A stretch of 64,000 bases of DNA from Apiotrichum sp. Y4204 (lineage: Eukaryota; Basidiomycota; Tremellomycetes; Trichosporonales; Trichosporonaceae), in assembly GCA_025531455.1 (NCBI GenBank), contig JAMYHL010000023.1, forward strand, positions 310,001-374,000, given 5' to 3'. Positions 47,870 to 59,089 of this stretch are shown here, piece after piece. Below the pieces are notes generated by a model that made no database searches, was not told where the DNA came from, and saw only the letters and a list, made by a program, of their open reading frames with translations. Made by a program: the position numbers and the translations under genes. Every line of letters begins with the position of its first letter. Positions within the stretch are counted from its first letter, which is position 1.

Positions 47870-48168
47870 TATGTTCGCCAGTTGGTATCGTGAGAGAGGA
47901 CACGGACGGGGTGTGAGATGTTGTGAGCGAGAATGGGTGGAGTTGGCCACAGTTAAGTGATTGTGCCGATGTTCCCGTCAATGACATCTGACCTCGGCCA
48001 CGAGCAAAGAATGTTGGGGGGAATCGGCCAGGGCTCTAGGGTGCAAGGCAACGGCTAGAAGTGGAGGCTAGAAGTGAAGGGCATGGAGGGCCTGGAGGGG
48101 GAACAGGGACCATGAGAGCGGAAGCAGAACTGCCCAGGTGGTGTGGGGTACAATTGGCCGTTGCATGC
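47870..48168. other. intergenic
   Basis: The region is purine-rich on the plus strand (48020-48120) with 'GGAGG' and 'GCTAGAAGT' repeats. It probably belongs to the promoter of the mitochondrial-protein gene. No gene was seen. Confidence 0.4.
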
Positions 48169-48441
48169 CTAAGCCAAGTCCTCGAGTTCACCCTTTCTCC
48201 GCATGCCTACAAACTTCTTCAAGCAGTGCGCAGTTAGTACCTCCTCTACTTCCGCCGCCCAAACCCCAGCCAGCTTGCTGAGCTGTGCTAGCTGCGCAAA
48301 GTTCGGTCCGGTCACACCGGTCGCTAGCTCGCCTGGACTCCAGCCGTCCCTGCCGATGGCGAGCAGATAACACAGATCGAAAGGAAATAGGGCGGTTGTC
48401 GCTAGCCGTTCAGAGTTGATGCTTAATTCTGACGATGGCAT
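48169..48441 (-). CDS. small ORF of unknown function (tentative)
   Basis: A 90-codon ORF. The translation is amphipathic and plausible for a small helical protein (LATTALFPFDLCYLLAIGRD, PNFAQLAQLSKLAGVWAAEV, then KKFVGMRRKGELEDLA). I recognise no family, and no flanking exons were found. It could be a gene remnant or chance ORF. Confidence 0.3.
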   Translation of the reverse strand: MPSSELSINSERLATTALFPFDLCYLLAIGRDGWSPGELATGVTGPNFAQLAQLSKLAGVWAAEVEEVLTAHCLKKFVGMRRKGELEDLA

Positions 48442-49259
48442 GGAGGAGCGCCGGCTCCTGCCAATGCTGTAGACGGCATCATTGTTTTGGGAGGTGTTTG
48501 GATGTAGTATCTCGGGAGTGTGCAGCTAGATCTGGGCAGGCCGTTGAATCCTGTCAGATATAGCTAACATTGCCATGGCGGAGAGCGGCAACAGCAGCTA
48601 ACGTAGAGCGGATACTGCGATCCTGCGATGCGATAGCGATGACCGCGCAAAAGACTTGTCCGGCCTCTCGTCTCTCAGTCATGCAGTCATCTGCCGATCT
48701 TAGCGTGTACCGATTCCAGCAACCGATTCCAGATGGCCTCGGGCGCGACCTCGCGTCCAGCCGCTGCCCGAAGCGATCTAAGCGGTGGCAGTGCCAGGTG
48801 TTGTGTGCCAGGTGTTGGCCATGATGGACGGTCCGCTCTATTCTCCGCACACAGGGTCATGACCGCGGCCGGCCAGCTGTTTCACGGTTCCAGTGCTCTA
48901 TCGTCTTGTTTGATCAGCTCAATCGTGGACAACCGGGCTATTTTGGGACACACCATTCCAGTCCGCAATTTCGGCGGAGTGAGCCAGACTGATTTTCGGC
49001 ACCGCCCGATTCTCGGTATCCATCTCGCTTCCCAGACGCGCGCGAAATGACTACACCACTTTCGAGTCTTCACTACCGCTGACAAACATGACGAGACTTG
49101 TGGACGAGTCACAACTGTTTTGCTTGATGCGCCGTGGAGCCGAGAGCTGATATATAAGACCTGGCGAGCAGCAGAGCATTCGGAACACTGATAACTAAGA
49201 AACCAGTAGAACAGATTACTTATCGCGAACCCACAACACAGCGCATACAAGCACACACA
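48442..49259. other. intergenic, promoter of the seven-TM gene
   Basis: Short ORFs only. The last 110 bp contain a TATA-like box at 49151. Confidence 0.45.
49151..49158 (+). promoter_or_regulatory. TATA-box-like element
   Basis: TATATAAG lies 102 bp before the ATG at 49260, a normal distance for a fungal TATA promoter with a short leader. Confidence 0.55.
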
Positions 49260-50209
49260 ATGTCCCCCAACATTACCACGGAGGCCGAGATGCGCGACTA
49301 TCTCGCGCAGATGAACTTCACCGGCGGCATTCCGACGCACAAGGACTTTGCTCCGAGTATTGTCTTCCTCATCTTCGTAGGTTTAGTCTGAGCCGCACAG
49401 TTGGCTGACTCGCAGTACATCGCTCTCATTCCGCTCGTTGTCTACCGCGTCGCAGCCCGCAGCTCGCGGACCATGACCCTCATCCGCCCAGTCATCTTTG
49501 TCCTCGTCCGTATCGCTACTTTTGTGCTGCGCACGTACATGAGCAAGACCCCGTTGAGTGGCAAGAACGTCCTGAGTAAGTCAAATCAAATCAGCTTCTG
49601 TTTTATCTCTGCTAACGCAAAGTTGCCGAGCTTATCTGTGTATCCGTCGGCTTCCTCTTCCTTATCTCTCCGATTGTGACGCTGTGGAAACGCCAAATCG
49701 AGGGAGAGGTACCCCCCGAACACCAGCCACAGTGGATGCGTGTCCTCACCAAGGCCGCGCATCTCCTCATTATTGGCGCCATTGTCACCGCCATCATCGG
49801 CAGCAGCATGATCGGCAAGGACGATGTTGACATGGACACGGTCCGCAAACTCCGCCGCATCTCGTACATTCTTTCATTTGTTGTTGTCATCGTCGTCCTG
49901 GTTGGTGTCGTCGCGACGCACGTTCACCTCCGCCTCCAGGCCCGCCCCACGGTCTTCCTGCTTACCGTCCTTGTCATGCTGTTTATCGTCGCCATCTACC
50001 GCCTCCTTCAGCTCTACAACAAGGATCCCAACTCAACGATTCGCTCCATCACCTCCTTCTACATCTTGCAGGGTCTGTTCGAGGCCATTTCCTGCGCAAT
50101 GTTGTTTGCCATCAACATGAACACTTGGTTCCCAGAGGTCGCGAGGCCCGTTACTCAGAGCAGGCCGGAGGAGATTTACCAGTACAGCTACAAGCCGAAC
50201 GACGTGTAG
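49260..50209 (+). CDS. seven-transmembrane protein of unknown function
   Basis: Exons 49260-49376, 49416-49575 and 49623-50209 join in frame to 287 aa. After a 30-residue hydrophilic N-terminus with an N-glycosylation site (NIT), seven hydrophobic helices follow, for example VFLIFYIALIPLVVY, IFVLVRIATFVL, LICVSVGFLFLISPIVTLW, LLIIGAIVTAIIG, YILSFVVVIVVLVGVVA, VFLLTVLVMLFIVAIY and LQGLFEAISCAMLFAI. The topology, NxT-bearing outside N-terminus and short cytosolic tail resemble fungal RTA1-like or DUF7702-type membrane proteins. I cannot decide between these, and a receptor role is not shown. A TATA box is present upstream. It converges with the secreted-protein gene. Confidence 0.8.
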
Positions 50210-50483
50210 AGGGCTTCGAGCACCGCCGAGCCAAAGCGCAAACAATACCAACTCATAGACAGACTCCGATTGTGTCAAAAAACCCATTATGTACAGTATG
50301 TTACAATTTGCCCAGAAACGCGACGTCAGGTCACCGTACAGTACCACATAAGTCGTTAATTCATTAAACAGTCACAGTAACTAAACAAGCTATTTATGCG
50401 TCCAAGACGAAAAAGCCCGAGGGAGGTGTTAGAACCCTTTGTGTGTCACGGCAAGCTACCAATTTCCTGATATAGTCGAACAC

Positions 50484-51657
50484 TTAGAGGTGGAGGACAC
50501 CTCCGAGCACACCGTCAAGCACACGAGTGATTCCGTTGCCGAGAGTGCTACCGCCAGGGGTAAGGCCGCCGAGGAGCTTCTTGAGAAGGTCTCCAAGCAA
50601 ACCGGTGTCGAGGCCGTAGAGGGTCGTAAGTTTGCTAATAAGACCTCCAAGGGAGTTGGCGAAGGAGAGGCCGCTTGGCTAAATGATGTGAGTGTGGCTC
50701 AGATGACATTTACGTACCATCACCAGAGACTGCTTTTGAACTGGAAGGCCCTTGAGGAGGTTGGTGAGGGCGGTAAAGATCTGACCGAGAAGATCCTGGA
50801 GCTGCTGCTGACGAATCGCCTGGTCGGCCTGGGCGGCCTTGGTCGCCTGGTCCAGCTTGCTGGCGGCATCGTTGAATGCGGCCTGGATTTGCGACACCGT
50901 GGCGGTCTTGGGGTCGATCGTCTTCTGTTCTTGTCAGAGATGTCGCAACGCGTCACCTACCAGAGCATTGAGAGCAGCGTTGACCAAAGTCTCAACACCG
51001 GGAACGACGTCCGGGTTGGGAGGAGGAGGGGCGGGGCCAGCAGGGGGCCTACCGAGGACAGGGCGAGGGCTCTTAATTTGGGTAACCTCCTTAAGCGTTG
51101 CGATGAGCTGGTTGACGAGGTCGTTGGTTGGCTGCGTCGGCGCGATGGTCATAAGGATCTGCTTAAGCGCCGTGCCGACCTTGTCGAGGAACTCGGGGCT
51201 GACAATAGCCGGCAGCGGGTTGGTCAGGTCGCCAATGGGAAGGCCGTTGTTTGCCAAAAGCTTCTTGATAAGCTCGTTGAGAGCCTTGGCCTCGGCCTGC
51301 GGAGCACCTTATGGTCAGCGACTGTGTATGGTGGCAAGAAAAACGGATGGCGATGGGTGAAAGTGGAGGCTTACCGAGGTTCTCAAGAATAGGAGTAAGG
51401 ACCTCGTTCAGTTTGTCGGTGGGGATGGGTTTGCTTGGCTGGGTGGGGGTCCAGGTGTTGCTCGGGGCCGGAGCGTTGCCGCCTTCGCCGCCCGATCCAA
51501 TAATGGGGACGTTAAGACCGGGGAGGAGGTTGGGTGCGTTAACGCCCAGAAGGTGGAGGAAGCGGGGGTCGTTCTTGGCAACCTTGCTCTCGCTCTCGGG
51601 CTTGGGAGCCGGGAGGGCAACTACCAGGGGTAGAAGAAGGAGGGTGGCGAGCTTCAT
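50484..51657 (-). CDS. secreted protein of unknown function
   Basis: Start MKLATLLLLPLVVALPAPKP at 51657 is a clear signal peptide. Four or five exons follow by frame: signal and Pro/Thr-rich linker (to about 51374); ALNELIKKLLANNGLPIGDL to VLGRPPAGPAPPPPNPDVVP; an exon with SQIQAAFNDAASKLDQATKA; and a last exon, LSFANSLGGLISKLTTLYGL to the stop at 50484. The mature protein is rich in Leu, Ala, Gly and Pro, with amphipathic helices and almost no Cys or aromatic residues. The C-terminal third repeats 'LLGDLLKKLLGGL'-like units. It looks like a small surface-active or cell-wall protein; I recognise no family. A TATA element lies upstream. Confidence 0.75.
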
Positions 51658-51816
51658 TGTTGATTGAAGAAGGGAAAAGAAGATTCAATAGAGATTGAGA
51701 AAGGACAAGGACGTATGAAGAGAAGGAAGAATCACCGGAGAAGAGTTTGAGAACAAAAGTGGAAGAGGTGAGTGGAACTGGATTGAGGAAGATGAAAGAC
51801 AGGACAGAGAGGGCAG

Positions 51817-51824
51817 TTTATATA
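51817..51824 (-). promoter_or_regulatory. TATA-box-like element
   Basis: On the minus strand TATATAAA lies 160 bp before the secreted-protein ATG at 51657. The transcribed flank between them is purine-rich on the plus strand, that is C/T-rich in the leader. Confidence 0.55.
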
Positions 51825-53146
51825 TCTTCGTTTGTCGAAGAGGGGGAGAAAGTCGAGAAACAGAAGCTGCGAACAGAGTAGTGTTCAAGGGCTCGATCCG
51901 AGGCTTTGGATATAATGATTGCGGAAGTCGCAAAGGTAAAGGAAGGCAAGAAAGGAGGAGGGTGCGGCCCAAACATACCCGACAATGGCAGGTGGCCCAA
52001 GGAAGACACTCCACAAGCTAACGACCGAACCTTCAAGGCCCATAGCGTCAGAGTGTCCTGTTCGACCATCCCAAGATCCCAAGGCTCGATTGCGCTGATC
52101 AACGCCCTGCAACTCCTTTTCGATGGTGAATCAAGCAATCGAGAGTGTCAGGAATGAGGAACCCAAGAAAGGCCTCCAACTGCAAGAATGGCAACGATAG
52201 AATGGACCAGCGATTGATGATTACTGAAGCAACGCTGAGGGGCCCAGAAACTCTATTGAGTTGGCCAACGTACGCGACTCATTCATGGCAGACGCAAGTA
52301 CAAGTAACCACGAATCCAATCCAGTCAGTAAGATCGGCGGATATTGGCAGGAGCGCGACGACCGCCTGTTCTTTGAGATGATTCATTCACAGCGGAACCG
52401 CACTGAGAGTTGCAGAAGTTGAGCAGAACAGCAGACCGCAAGAGCATGAGAGCCCAGACAGGAGGCAGCGAGGAGGAACGGCCCAGGTACCCGGTTGTGC
52501 CAACTCGCAAGTGTGGAGAGCCATTTCAGCACCCGAGCGGCTACGGCTCGCGGTCCGAGCGGAATTCACGTCATGGAGGTCAGCACACGCGACTCGCGGG
52601 CTGTACTGCAGTATTGCAGCTTGTATCAGGTGTTTAAGTTTAGCTGCGTTAGCTGTTAGTCCCAAATCGCCAACGATCGCCAGATGGCGTGAATCTTGTT
52701 CTGATCGTTCTAATCCCCTGGTGACGTGCCCAGACGCGCTCACTAGGGAGGAGGAATACCAGAACCGGAACCGGAACCGGCACCCCCGAACCCTCTGGAG
52801 CCTGGACCAGGGGCCGGTGGAGCTGGCGCTCTGTAGGCGCTGTGGACCTGCAGCCTTGTGGCCTGTGGCCTGTGGGCCATCTGCGTCAAAGCGCGTCCGT
52901 GTCAACGCAGGGTCGATGTCCAAGAAGCCACTAACTGAGATCTGAGCGCGCTGATCAAGATCTGCTCAGATCTGGTCCCTGTTATGTGAATGGTGGAGTT
53001 CGGTGGGCGTTGGCTTGCATTCATGGTGCTCTTGTTAGCCCTCTTTATATTTTATCAATCCAAGACATCCGTTTGCTCCGTGGTTCTCAGCGGTCCTCCA
53101 ATAGAATGCTGGGCCTCGGTTCATGGTGGGCAGGTGTCACGCGGTA

Positions 53147-53206
53147 CAAAAGTCCAAACAACACTCAAAGAGGTCTAGAGATCACCTGCTGTTGTTTGGA
53201 CTTTTG
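53147..53206. repeat. 17-bp perfect inverted repeat, 26-bp spacer
   Basis: The left arm CAAAAGTCCAAACAACA (53147-53163) is the exact reverse complement of the right arm TGTTGTTTGGACTTTTG (53190-53206). Confidence 0.85.
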
Positions 53207-54125
53207 ACGCCACCACAATATGTGAGCGTCACCCATCTTTGATCCTTTGCCACAATCGTGCCTGGCATCTGTCCCAGTACCATGGATTTCTCACAGATTG
53301 ACGCATCGATAACATGGCATTCCTCGAACCCTGGATCCCTGTCACGGCTGTGTCACGCCCAGCCGCGGCGTTCCCGGGCTCTGGTACACAGCTGCGAAAC
53401 TCCAGGTGCGTCCAAGATCGCCACCGCGTCCAGCCGGCGGACGGCGGACGGCGAGAGTGCACATGCTGCACTCCGGCTGTGGATGGCGACCGGCTGTGTT
53501 GAGTCCCTGGCTGGTGTACTGGCTGTGGAGTTGGAATGTTGCAATACAGAGTGTCATTGACCGCCAAGGTCAAAGGATCTCGATCGATCGAGCGTCTGAA
53601 ACATAAACAGCACTGCAAGTACGCGTCGCTTGGTGCATTCGCCGTGCACATCAAGTCCTATGGCTCTATTCTCACCCCCGGCCAAGCCTATATCCATATC
53701 CGTTCGACCATGCCTTCCTCGACGCGCTACGGACGCCGGGCTCGCATCGCCGTTCCGGCCGATCCCGCCCACCCGCTCCGACCACGGGTACGGCCCGGGA
53801 AACGGGACTTGGACGGTGTGCGGTGCAGAGTGCCGCCACTCAGCTCCGGCGCCACTCGCCGCCACACCGATACGAAGCCACGCCTTGCATTCAGTCATTC
53901 GGCTTCCAAGGGCCAAGACCCATTGATCCAGTCATTAATGTTTCCATGTTTCCACGATTCCAACATTCCATGCTTCCCACGCCACCCAACTTTCCAGAGG
54001 CCAGAGGCTCCTCTGCGCCTCTGCGTTCCTGTCCAATTCCAACCTGATTAATGTCTGTCCCAGCTCATGTCCTCGGAAGACTCAGTTGGGGTCCGGCGCT
54101 ACACACCGAGCTGTCAACATTGGCT

Positions 54126-54146
54126 ATTGAATATTGAATATTGAAT
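54126..54146. repeat. (ATTGAAT)3 tandem repeat
   Basis: Three exact copies of the heptamer ATTGAAT, followed by GAAT. Confidence 0.85.
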
Positions 54147-55333
54147 GAATAAGGGTGATGTGGGTTGTCACCATACTTGCATCTGTTTGTCATGATATCA
54201 TGATTGTTGCGTTATTTCCTTGGATCTTTGGCGAGGGGTTCTAGCCGCACACGACCCGAGATCGCCCCCCATTGATGGATCTGATCGCGCGAGCCTCGCT
54301 TATGATATCACTCTACGATCTTGTCGCTGAATAGTGCCATAGTGCAAAAACACTTCTGTGCCATGAGGTTGATACTGCAGATCGCCGGCACAAACATCAT
54401 TTGACTTGACATCCAAATGGAGACAGGGATATTAGGTGACTCGAAGAAAAGAGGGCGAAGGATGAAAACGCACATAGCCGCTGGGCGGCTCGTCTCGATC
54501 GCCCAGGAGGTCAGCGGTAAACAGAGCGCCATGGACCTATAACCGTCCCCAGCTGCTGGTGTGCCTGGTTGAACTGCTGCAACTCTCCATGATTCATGAA
54601 TAGCCCCGACCTTTGTAGACTAACCTGCCTGTGTTTTCATGAATGCAAAGTGAGACCTCCGTGAATGTAGGAATTTCTCCACATTCAGTAACGAGCGATC
54701 AGCGAGATCCGAGACAGATGGGCGGCGACTGCCTGCGATCGACAAGATGCAGGCCGGAGATCCGAAGAGAGATCGGTCTACATATGGTACTAGTGGACAA
54801 GACACAGGCGGTGGCCCTGCCAATGTTCCTTTACAGCTGCACCCATGGAGCGCCTTCGCCTGGAGCCGAACCGGAGTCTCGGACCGCTCGGGGGAACCTG
54901 CAAACGCCAAGGCACGATGGTGCGCAGGCCTTCAAGGCTTCAAAACCCCAGTGGTTGGCTTCATGACGTTAGTGACTCAATAACGCCGTTGAGCCATTGG
55001 AGTAAGTCCCAGAGATGTGTGGTTAGCCAAGGTGGTCGTCTGCTTGGGCTCAATCGCTCACAACGCAAGGCCGACGGGCGACGAGGCGCCCCAGATCCCA
55101 GTGCCAGAAGTCCACGTGGGGCCAGCATATCCAGCATACAGTACAAAACAGCGGTTATGCAGCAAAGCCTCACATATTAACCGTACTGGGCAGACGCCGG
55201 TGGCGCGCGCAGTCTGTAGTATCTGGAGTGCGTTTTGTGCAAGCCCAAATGTGGCACCTGCTCCGAGTAAATGACTTTTCAAGAGAAGACTATCCAGACT
55301 CAATACTGCCAAGCGGGCTTGAGCACTTGAATA

Positions 55334-55349
55334 GATGGGCAGATGGGCA
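55334..55349. repeat. GATGGGCA tandem repeat
   Basis: Two exact copies of GATGGGCA followed by a degenerate third (GATGTGC). Confidence 0.8.
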
Positions 55350-56646
55350 GATGTGCTGCGCATGAAGACGACGACAATGTGTGACTCCAGATAGAATGAT
55401 GCTAGCACCATGAGCACTCTGTCCGTCAGCGCATCCGCAATACAGGCGAAGAGTAGGTGCCCGAGTACAGTAAGTCTCTTCCACTGTACCATAGGACGTC
55501 AATGTCAGCGACCCAAGCGGTTTGTTCTAGCCCGATTTCGCCACCACCCCAGAAATATAATCCTCAATGCTTGCCCACTGGCCTATAAATTAGAGTTTAG
55601 AATACAGCGCCGGACTACACCATGTTAGCCCCTGTCAACTGGACTGACGTTGTGAGAGCAGGATGAACACTGGTGAGTCACCACATTCATACCGACGTTG
55701 TTAGGGCCTTGGCGTTTGGCACGCTTAGGCTGAGAGCCCCTTTGATGTGACCCCCTCGATCACGTATCTCGAGTCGCCCATGTGGCTCACCTCGATATCA
55801 GATCTATAGAATTATGACCATAAAGAGCGTAGGTCCACCTACATTGAGCTAGATGGAGTGTTGGTCCCTTGGCCGTTGGCTTACTCTGCTCGTTAGGAGA
55901 CTGAGAGGAAGTGGTCGAAGTGGGTCGCTAGCATCGCTAGATAGCTTAGCTTGGTCGCTTCGACGGCGATCAGTCTTAGTTACTTCTGCGATCGCACGCA
56001 CAACAGCGCGGCGCGCTAAGAAGGTCAGAGCGCGAAGATCAGCCTACAGTCAATTTGTTGATTGCAGATCCGCTGGTCCGCTGATAAGTTGCAGATGGCT
56101 GAATTTGACGATCCCCAAAGTGATCGCCTATTGACACAACCCGGACTCATGGCTTGTGCGCTTGTGATTGTTCATTGTCAGAGTTCATGCGCCAGTGCGC
56201 ACCTTAGTCGACACGATGACGTGGGTGCAAAGACATCGCGTATGTTGGCGTGGCAAACGAGGAGCTGTAAAACAGTTGAGTGGTCAGAGCAGGGTACAGA
56301 GGTTGAAAGGACGTGTGATCTTGACAGCTGCGCACAGCCGACGATGGAACGAACGACAGAGGGATCAATAATGCATAATGTGAGTGTAACGTAAGTGAGC
56401 ATTTTCGCGGCCGCATGATGCAGGCCGCTTAAGGCTGCTCGAGTCGTGACGGAAATGGAGGAGTAATGGAGAAGGTGTCGCGGTTGACAGGGACGTGCAT
56501 GGCTGAGGGTGTCGTTTCGTTCGGCACGACCAAGATGGTCGTGTTTGTCGTGATTCTTCTTCTGCGAATTCGAATAGAGAACATGTCGAACGGGTCGTTC
56601 GGCATCGAATCTCAAGCTCATAACCCAGCTGGCAAGTTGGCTGGAG

Positions 56647-57652
56647 CTAGGCTAGAGGCGGACCGGCACTTCCGCACGACAGGCTGGGCGCTTCCGGCCG
56701 AGGGCTCATCGACCGACCGCTATCATCAGCTCCGAACCCACGGGGACTCACCCTACGGTCGTCAGACAGTCTCCGCCTGTGGCTGCCCACGTTCTCGGCG
56801 GAGTCTCCAAACAATGCTATTAACGCGTCCCCGTCGGCAACGACTTCCGTGGCGAGAGTGTGCATCCGCTTTGTGAACGCAGCCAGGGAAGGCATAGGAG
56901 CTGGCCAAAGCTTCTTGTGGCTGTACATCAGCCCAGTTCATCCACGCACAATGTTTTCACTCACGCAATACCTTTCTTCGCCGCTTCATCAAGCCACGCG
57001 CGTACCTCGGCACTTGCCGTGGTGAGCGGCTTCACATCAATCTCCGTGAGACAGTTGATGAAGAGCATGCTGTGTGCCGCTGCGGCAGGACGCCACCTCG
57101 TCCCAAGCACGGGGAAGTACGAGTCGGCCATCATACGGAGCAAAGAGAACGGAGCCCTGCGGTTTGCCGCTGCAAGTCTCATGTGCTACGGTCAGAAACG
57201 TCTAGCGCAGCATGTATACGTACGGCTCTACGAATCTCGAGCGAGAGGCAGCGCATCTCGAGCGCGCGCTTGGCGCACTCCTTAACCATCTTCTCCAGCG
57301 CCTCTATGTCCTCGCTACACAACTGCTCGCCCGGCGCGCGTTTCGCATTCAAGTCCAGGGCCGCTTGTGCTTGAGGACCGATAGCTTCCGCCAGGAGCGT
57401 GAGGTGCGCAAAGAGACGGAGCGCGTTCGGCAGCTGATTCGCGAGCACGGTCGGGCGCACGATGGCGGAGAACGCAAAGAGCACGTCGTGCGGCGCGGCG
57501 GGGCCGGCGGGCGGAGCCATTGCTCTCTGGGCCCGGACGCGGGATGGGGAGTAGTTGATGGCAAGTTTGTTCAAAGTAGGACTGAGGCTTTTGTTTGATT
57601 CCAGGGGTGCGACAGTTGGTTCGCGTCGGACCACGCTTGTTGTTGTGGACAT
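56647..57652 (-). CDS. unassigned small helical protein
   Basis: I do not recognise the family. Three exons are supported: one from ATG 57652 (or the in-frame ATG at 57520) to a GTACGT donor near 57226; one from the acceptor after CTGACCGTAG (about 57188) to a GTGAGT donor near 56967; and one starting near 56924 with HKKLWPAPMPSLAAFTKRMH. Joins keep frame. The text is mostly helical: LPNALRLFAHLTLLAEAIG, SEDIEALEKMVKECAKRALE, RMMADSYFPVLG and EVRAWLDEAAKKGIA. The final exon either reads to a stop at 56647 or is spliced at a GTGAGT after SHRRRLSDDRR near 56752, so the 3' end is open. No signal peptide or membrane helix is seen. Confidence 0.6.
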
Positions 57653-57901
57653 GGGAGGGTTGTATGACGTCGTCTTGGGGGCCCGGGTGAGTCAACTGGT
57701 GGCCATGTGAAACTGGCTCATCTCCTCTCACGCATTAGACATCCTGCATCCAGCCTCAAGCATCAAGCATGCAAGCCGCCTGCAGCCTGGAATGTTGCAT
57801 AGATTCTTCCATCAACCTTTCCAGTGCTCACATTCTCACTCTGGCGCGTTTTCCCACATCCTTCATCCTTCATACGGCATGCATCTCTATATCTACACAG
57901 T

Positions 57902-58711
57902 TTAGTCCTTGACGACCTTGGAGAAGATCTGCGACGCAATCTGGGGGCTCATGTCGACACCCGCCTCCTTGAGCTGCGCCATGAGCTGGGGGTTAGCGTT
58001 GTCACACAGGTAACTGGAAGCGCCATGCAAAGAGTCGTGGGCGCGTTTGGGTCGTAGCAGGCATTGGAGCGAGGCTAAGACGAGCAGTGATCTCGGTGGT
58101 GAATCTGTCCACTGACCATCGCCCTGGCACCATACTGCCCGCCTAACACCCGGCAGCGAGTTCGTCACAAGCAAGGACTCACGTTGGCTCCAGCCTCGCG
58201 GATCTCAGCGTCCATGCCAAGCTTCATCATCGTCATCGTCGAGGGCGGCTGCGAGAGGTCGACACCTGGCGTTAGTGCTCTGTTGGAAAAGACGAAGTAT
58301 ATGAGCCGCTGCTGAACGAGGCTCATGGTCCAAGCTCAGATATCAGTGTGAATAATGAGGGACAGACAGTGCACACCGGCAGCCGCACATTCCGACACTG
58401 CGACATCAGGGCATCCCTTTGCTGTCGCCACTCCTACAACCCTCCTCTCCACGGCGAGCACCACACGCACCCTTCTTCTGCATGAGCTCGCCGAGCTTGA
58501 GGATGGCCTCGCGGCACCCGGCGTGGTTCTGGATCTTGTCGCGGAGCTCCTGCATCTGCTCGTCGCTCGCGGGCGGGGGCGCCTCATTCGCGAAGCGCGG
58601 CGCCGAGACGTGCAGCCGGCGGGCGGCGAGCGTCGCGACGGGGACGACAAGGCGCGGGGCGGGGCGCACAGCGCGGAGGGAGCGGAGCGAGATGGCGAGA
58701 GCGGCGCGCAT
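57902..58711 (-). CDS. unassigned small mitochondrial protein
   Basis: Three exons join in frame to 135 aa, with GT-AG introns carrying CTAAC branch points right before the acceptors. The N-terminus (MRAALAISLRSLRAVRPAPR...) is a strong mitochondrial presequence, probably cleaved near RRLHVSAPRFA. The mature part is a small helical protein: SDEQMQELRDKIQNHAGCRE, AILKLGELMQKKGVDLSQPP, STMTMMKLGMDAEIREAGAN and MAQLKEAGVDMSPQIASQIF. It has one Cys and no membrane helix. A matrix or membrane-associated role is inferred from the presequence only. It is divergent from the MRH receptor gene, 378 bp between starts. Confidence 0.75.
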
Positions 58712-59089
58712 GTTAATACTTTGAGAGACGAAGTGAGATGGGTAGTCGTGATGGAAGCGTATCGCATCTGTGTGCTCTGCTCCACCCTGCCAGCCAACTT
58801 ATTTGTTACCTCGGTCAGTTCGGGGGGGTCGGCACGACGGTGCGAAGACCTGCGCCGAAATCCGATGACGGAGAGCGGAAGCAGACTGCAGCCGTACAAG
58901 GTGGAGGTTCACAGCGCTGACGACATTGCCACACTTTCCCAGGCGGGCTGGTCTAAATCCAGTCTGATCTGCGTTGTGCTCGACGCGTTGCGCAGCCAAC
59001 ACGACGCACAATTCCTATCAACACACACTCGATCATCACCATCAGGTCCCCTCATCTCCTCATTACTTCTCCCACCCCGCCCAGCCAAC
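58712..59089. promoter_or_regulatory. shared divergent promoter region
   Basis: These 378 bp lie between two divergent starts. A missing signal-peptide exon of the MRH receptor could also lie here (see findings). Confidence 0.4.

Larger units (their letters stand above)
51825..56646. other. second gene-poor region, no supportable gene
   Basis: About 4.8 kb between the secreted-protein promoter and the next minus-strand gene. Open frames are short and lack family motifs or exon chains. It holds a 17-bp inverted repeat (53147-53206), (ATTGAAT)3 at 54126-54146 and GATGGGCA repeats at 55334-55349. No RNA gene was recognised. Confidence 0.4.

Noticed and set aside
53536..54051. 171-codon plus-strand ORF in the second gene desert
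   Set aside because: Random composition with many Arg/Pro/His, no start context or partner exons.
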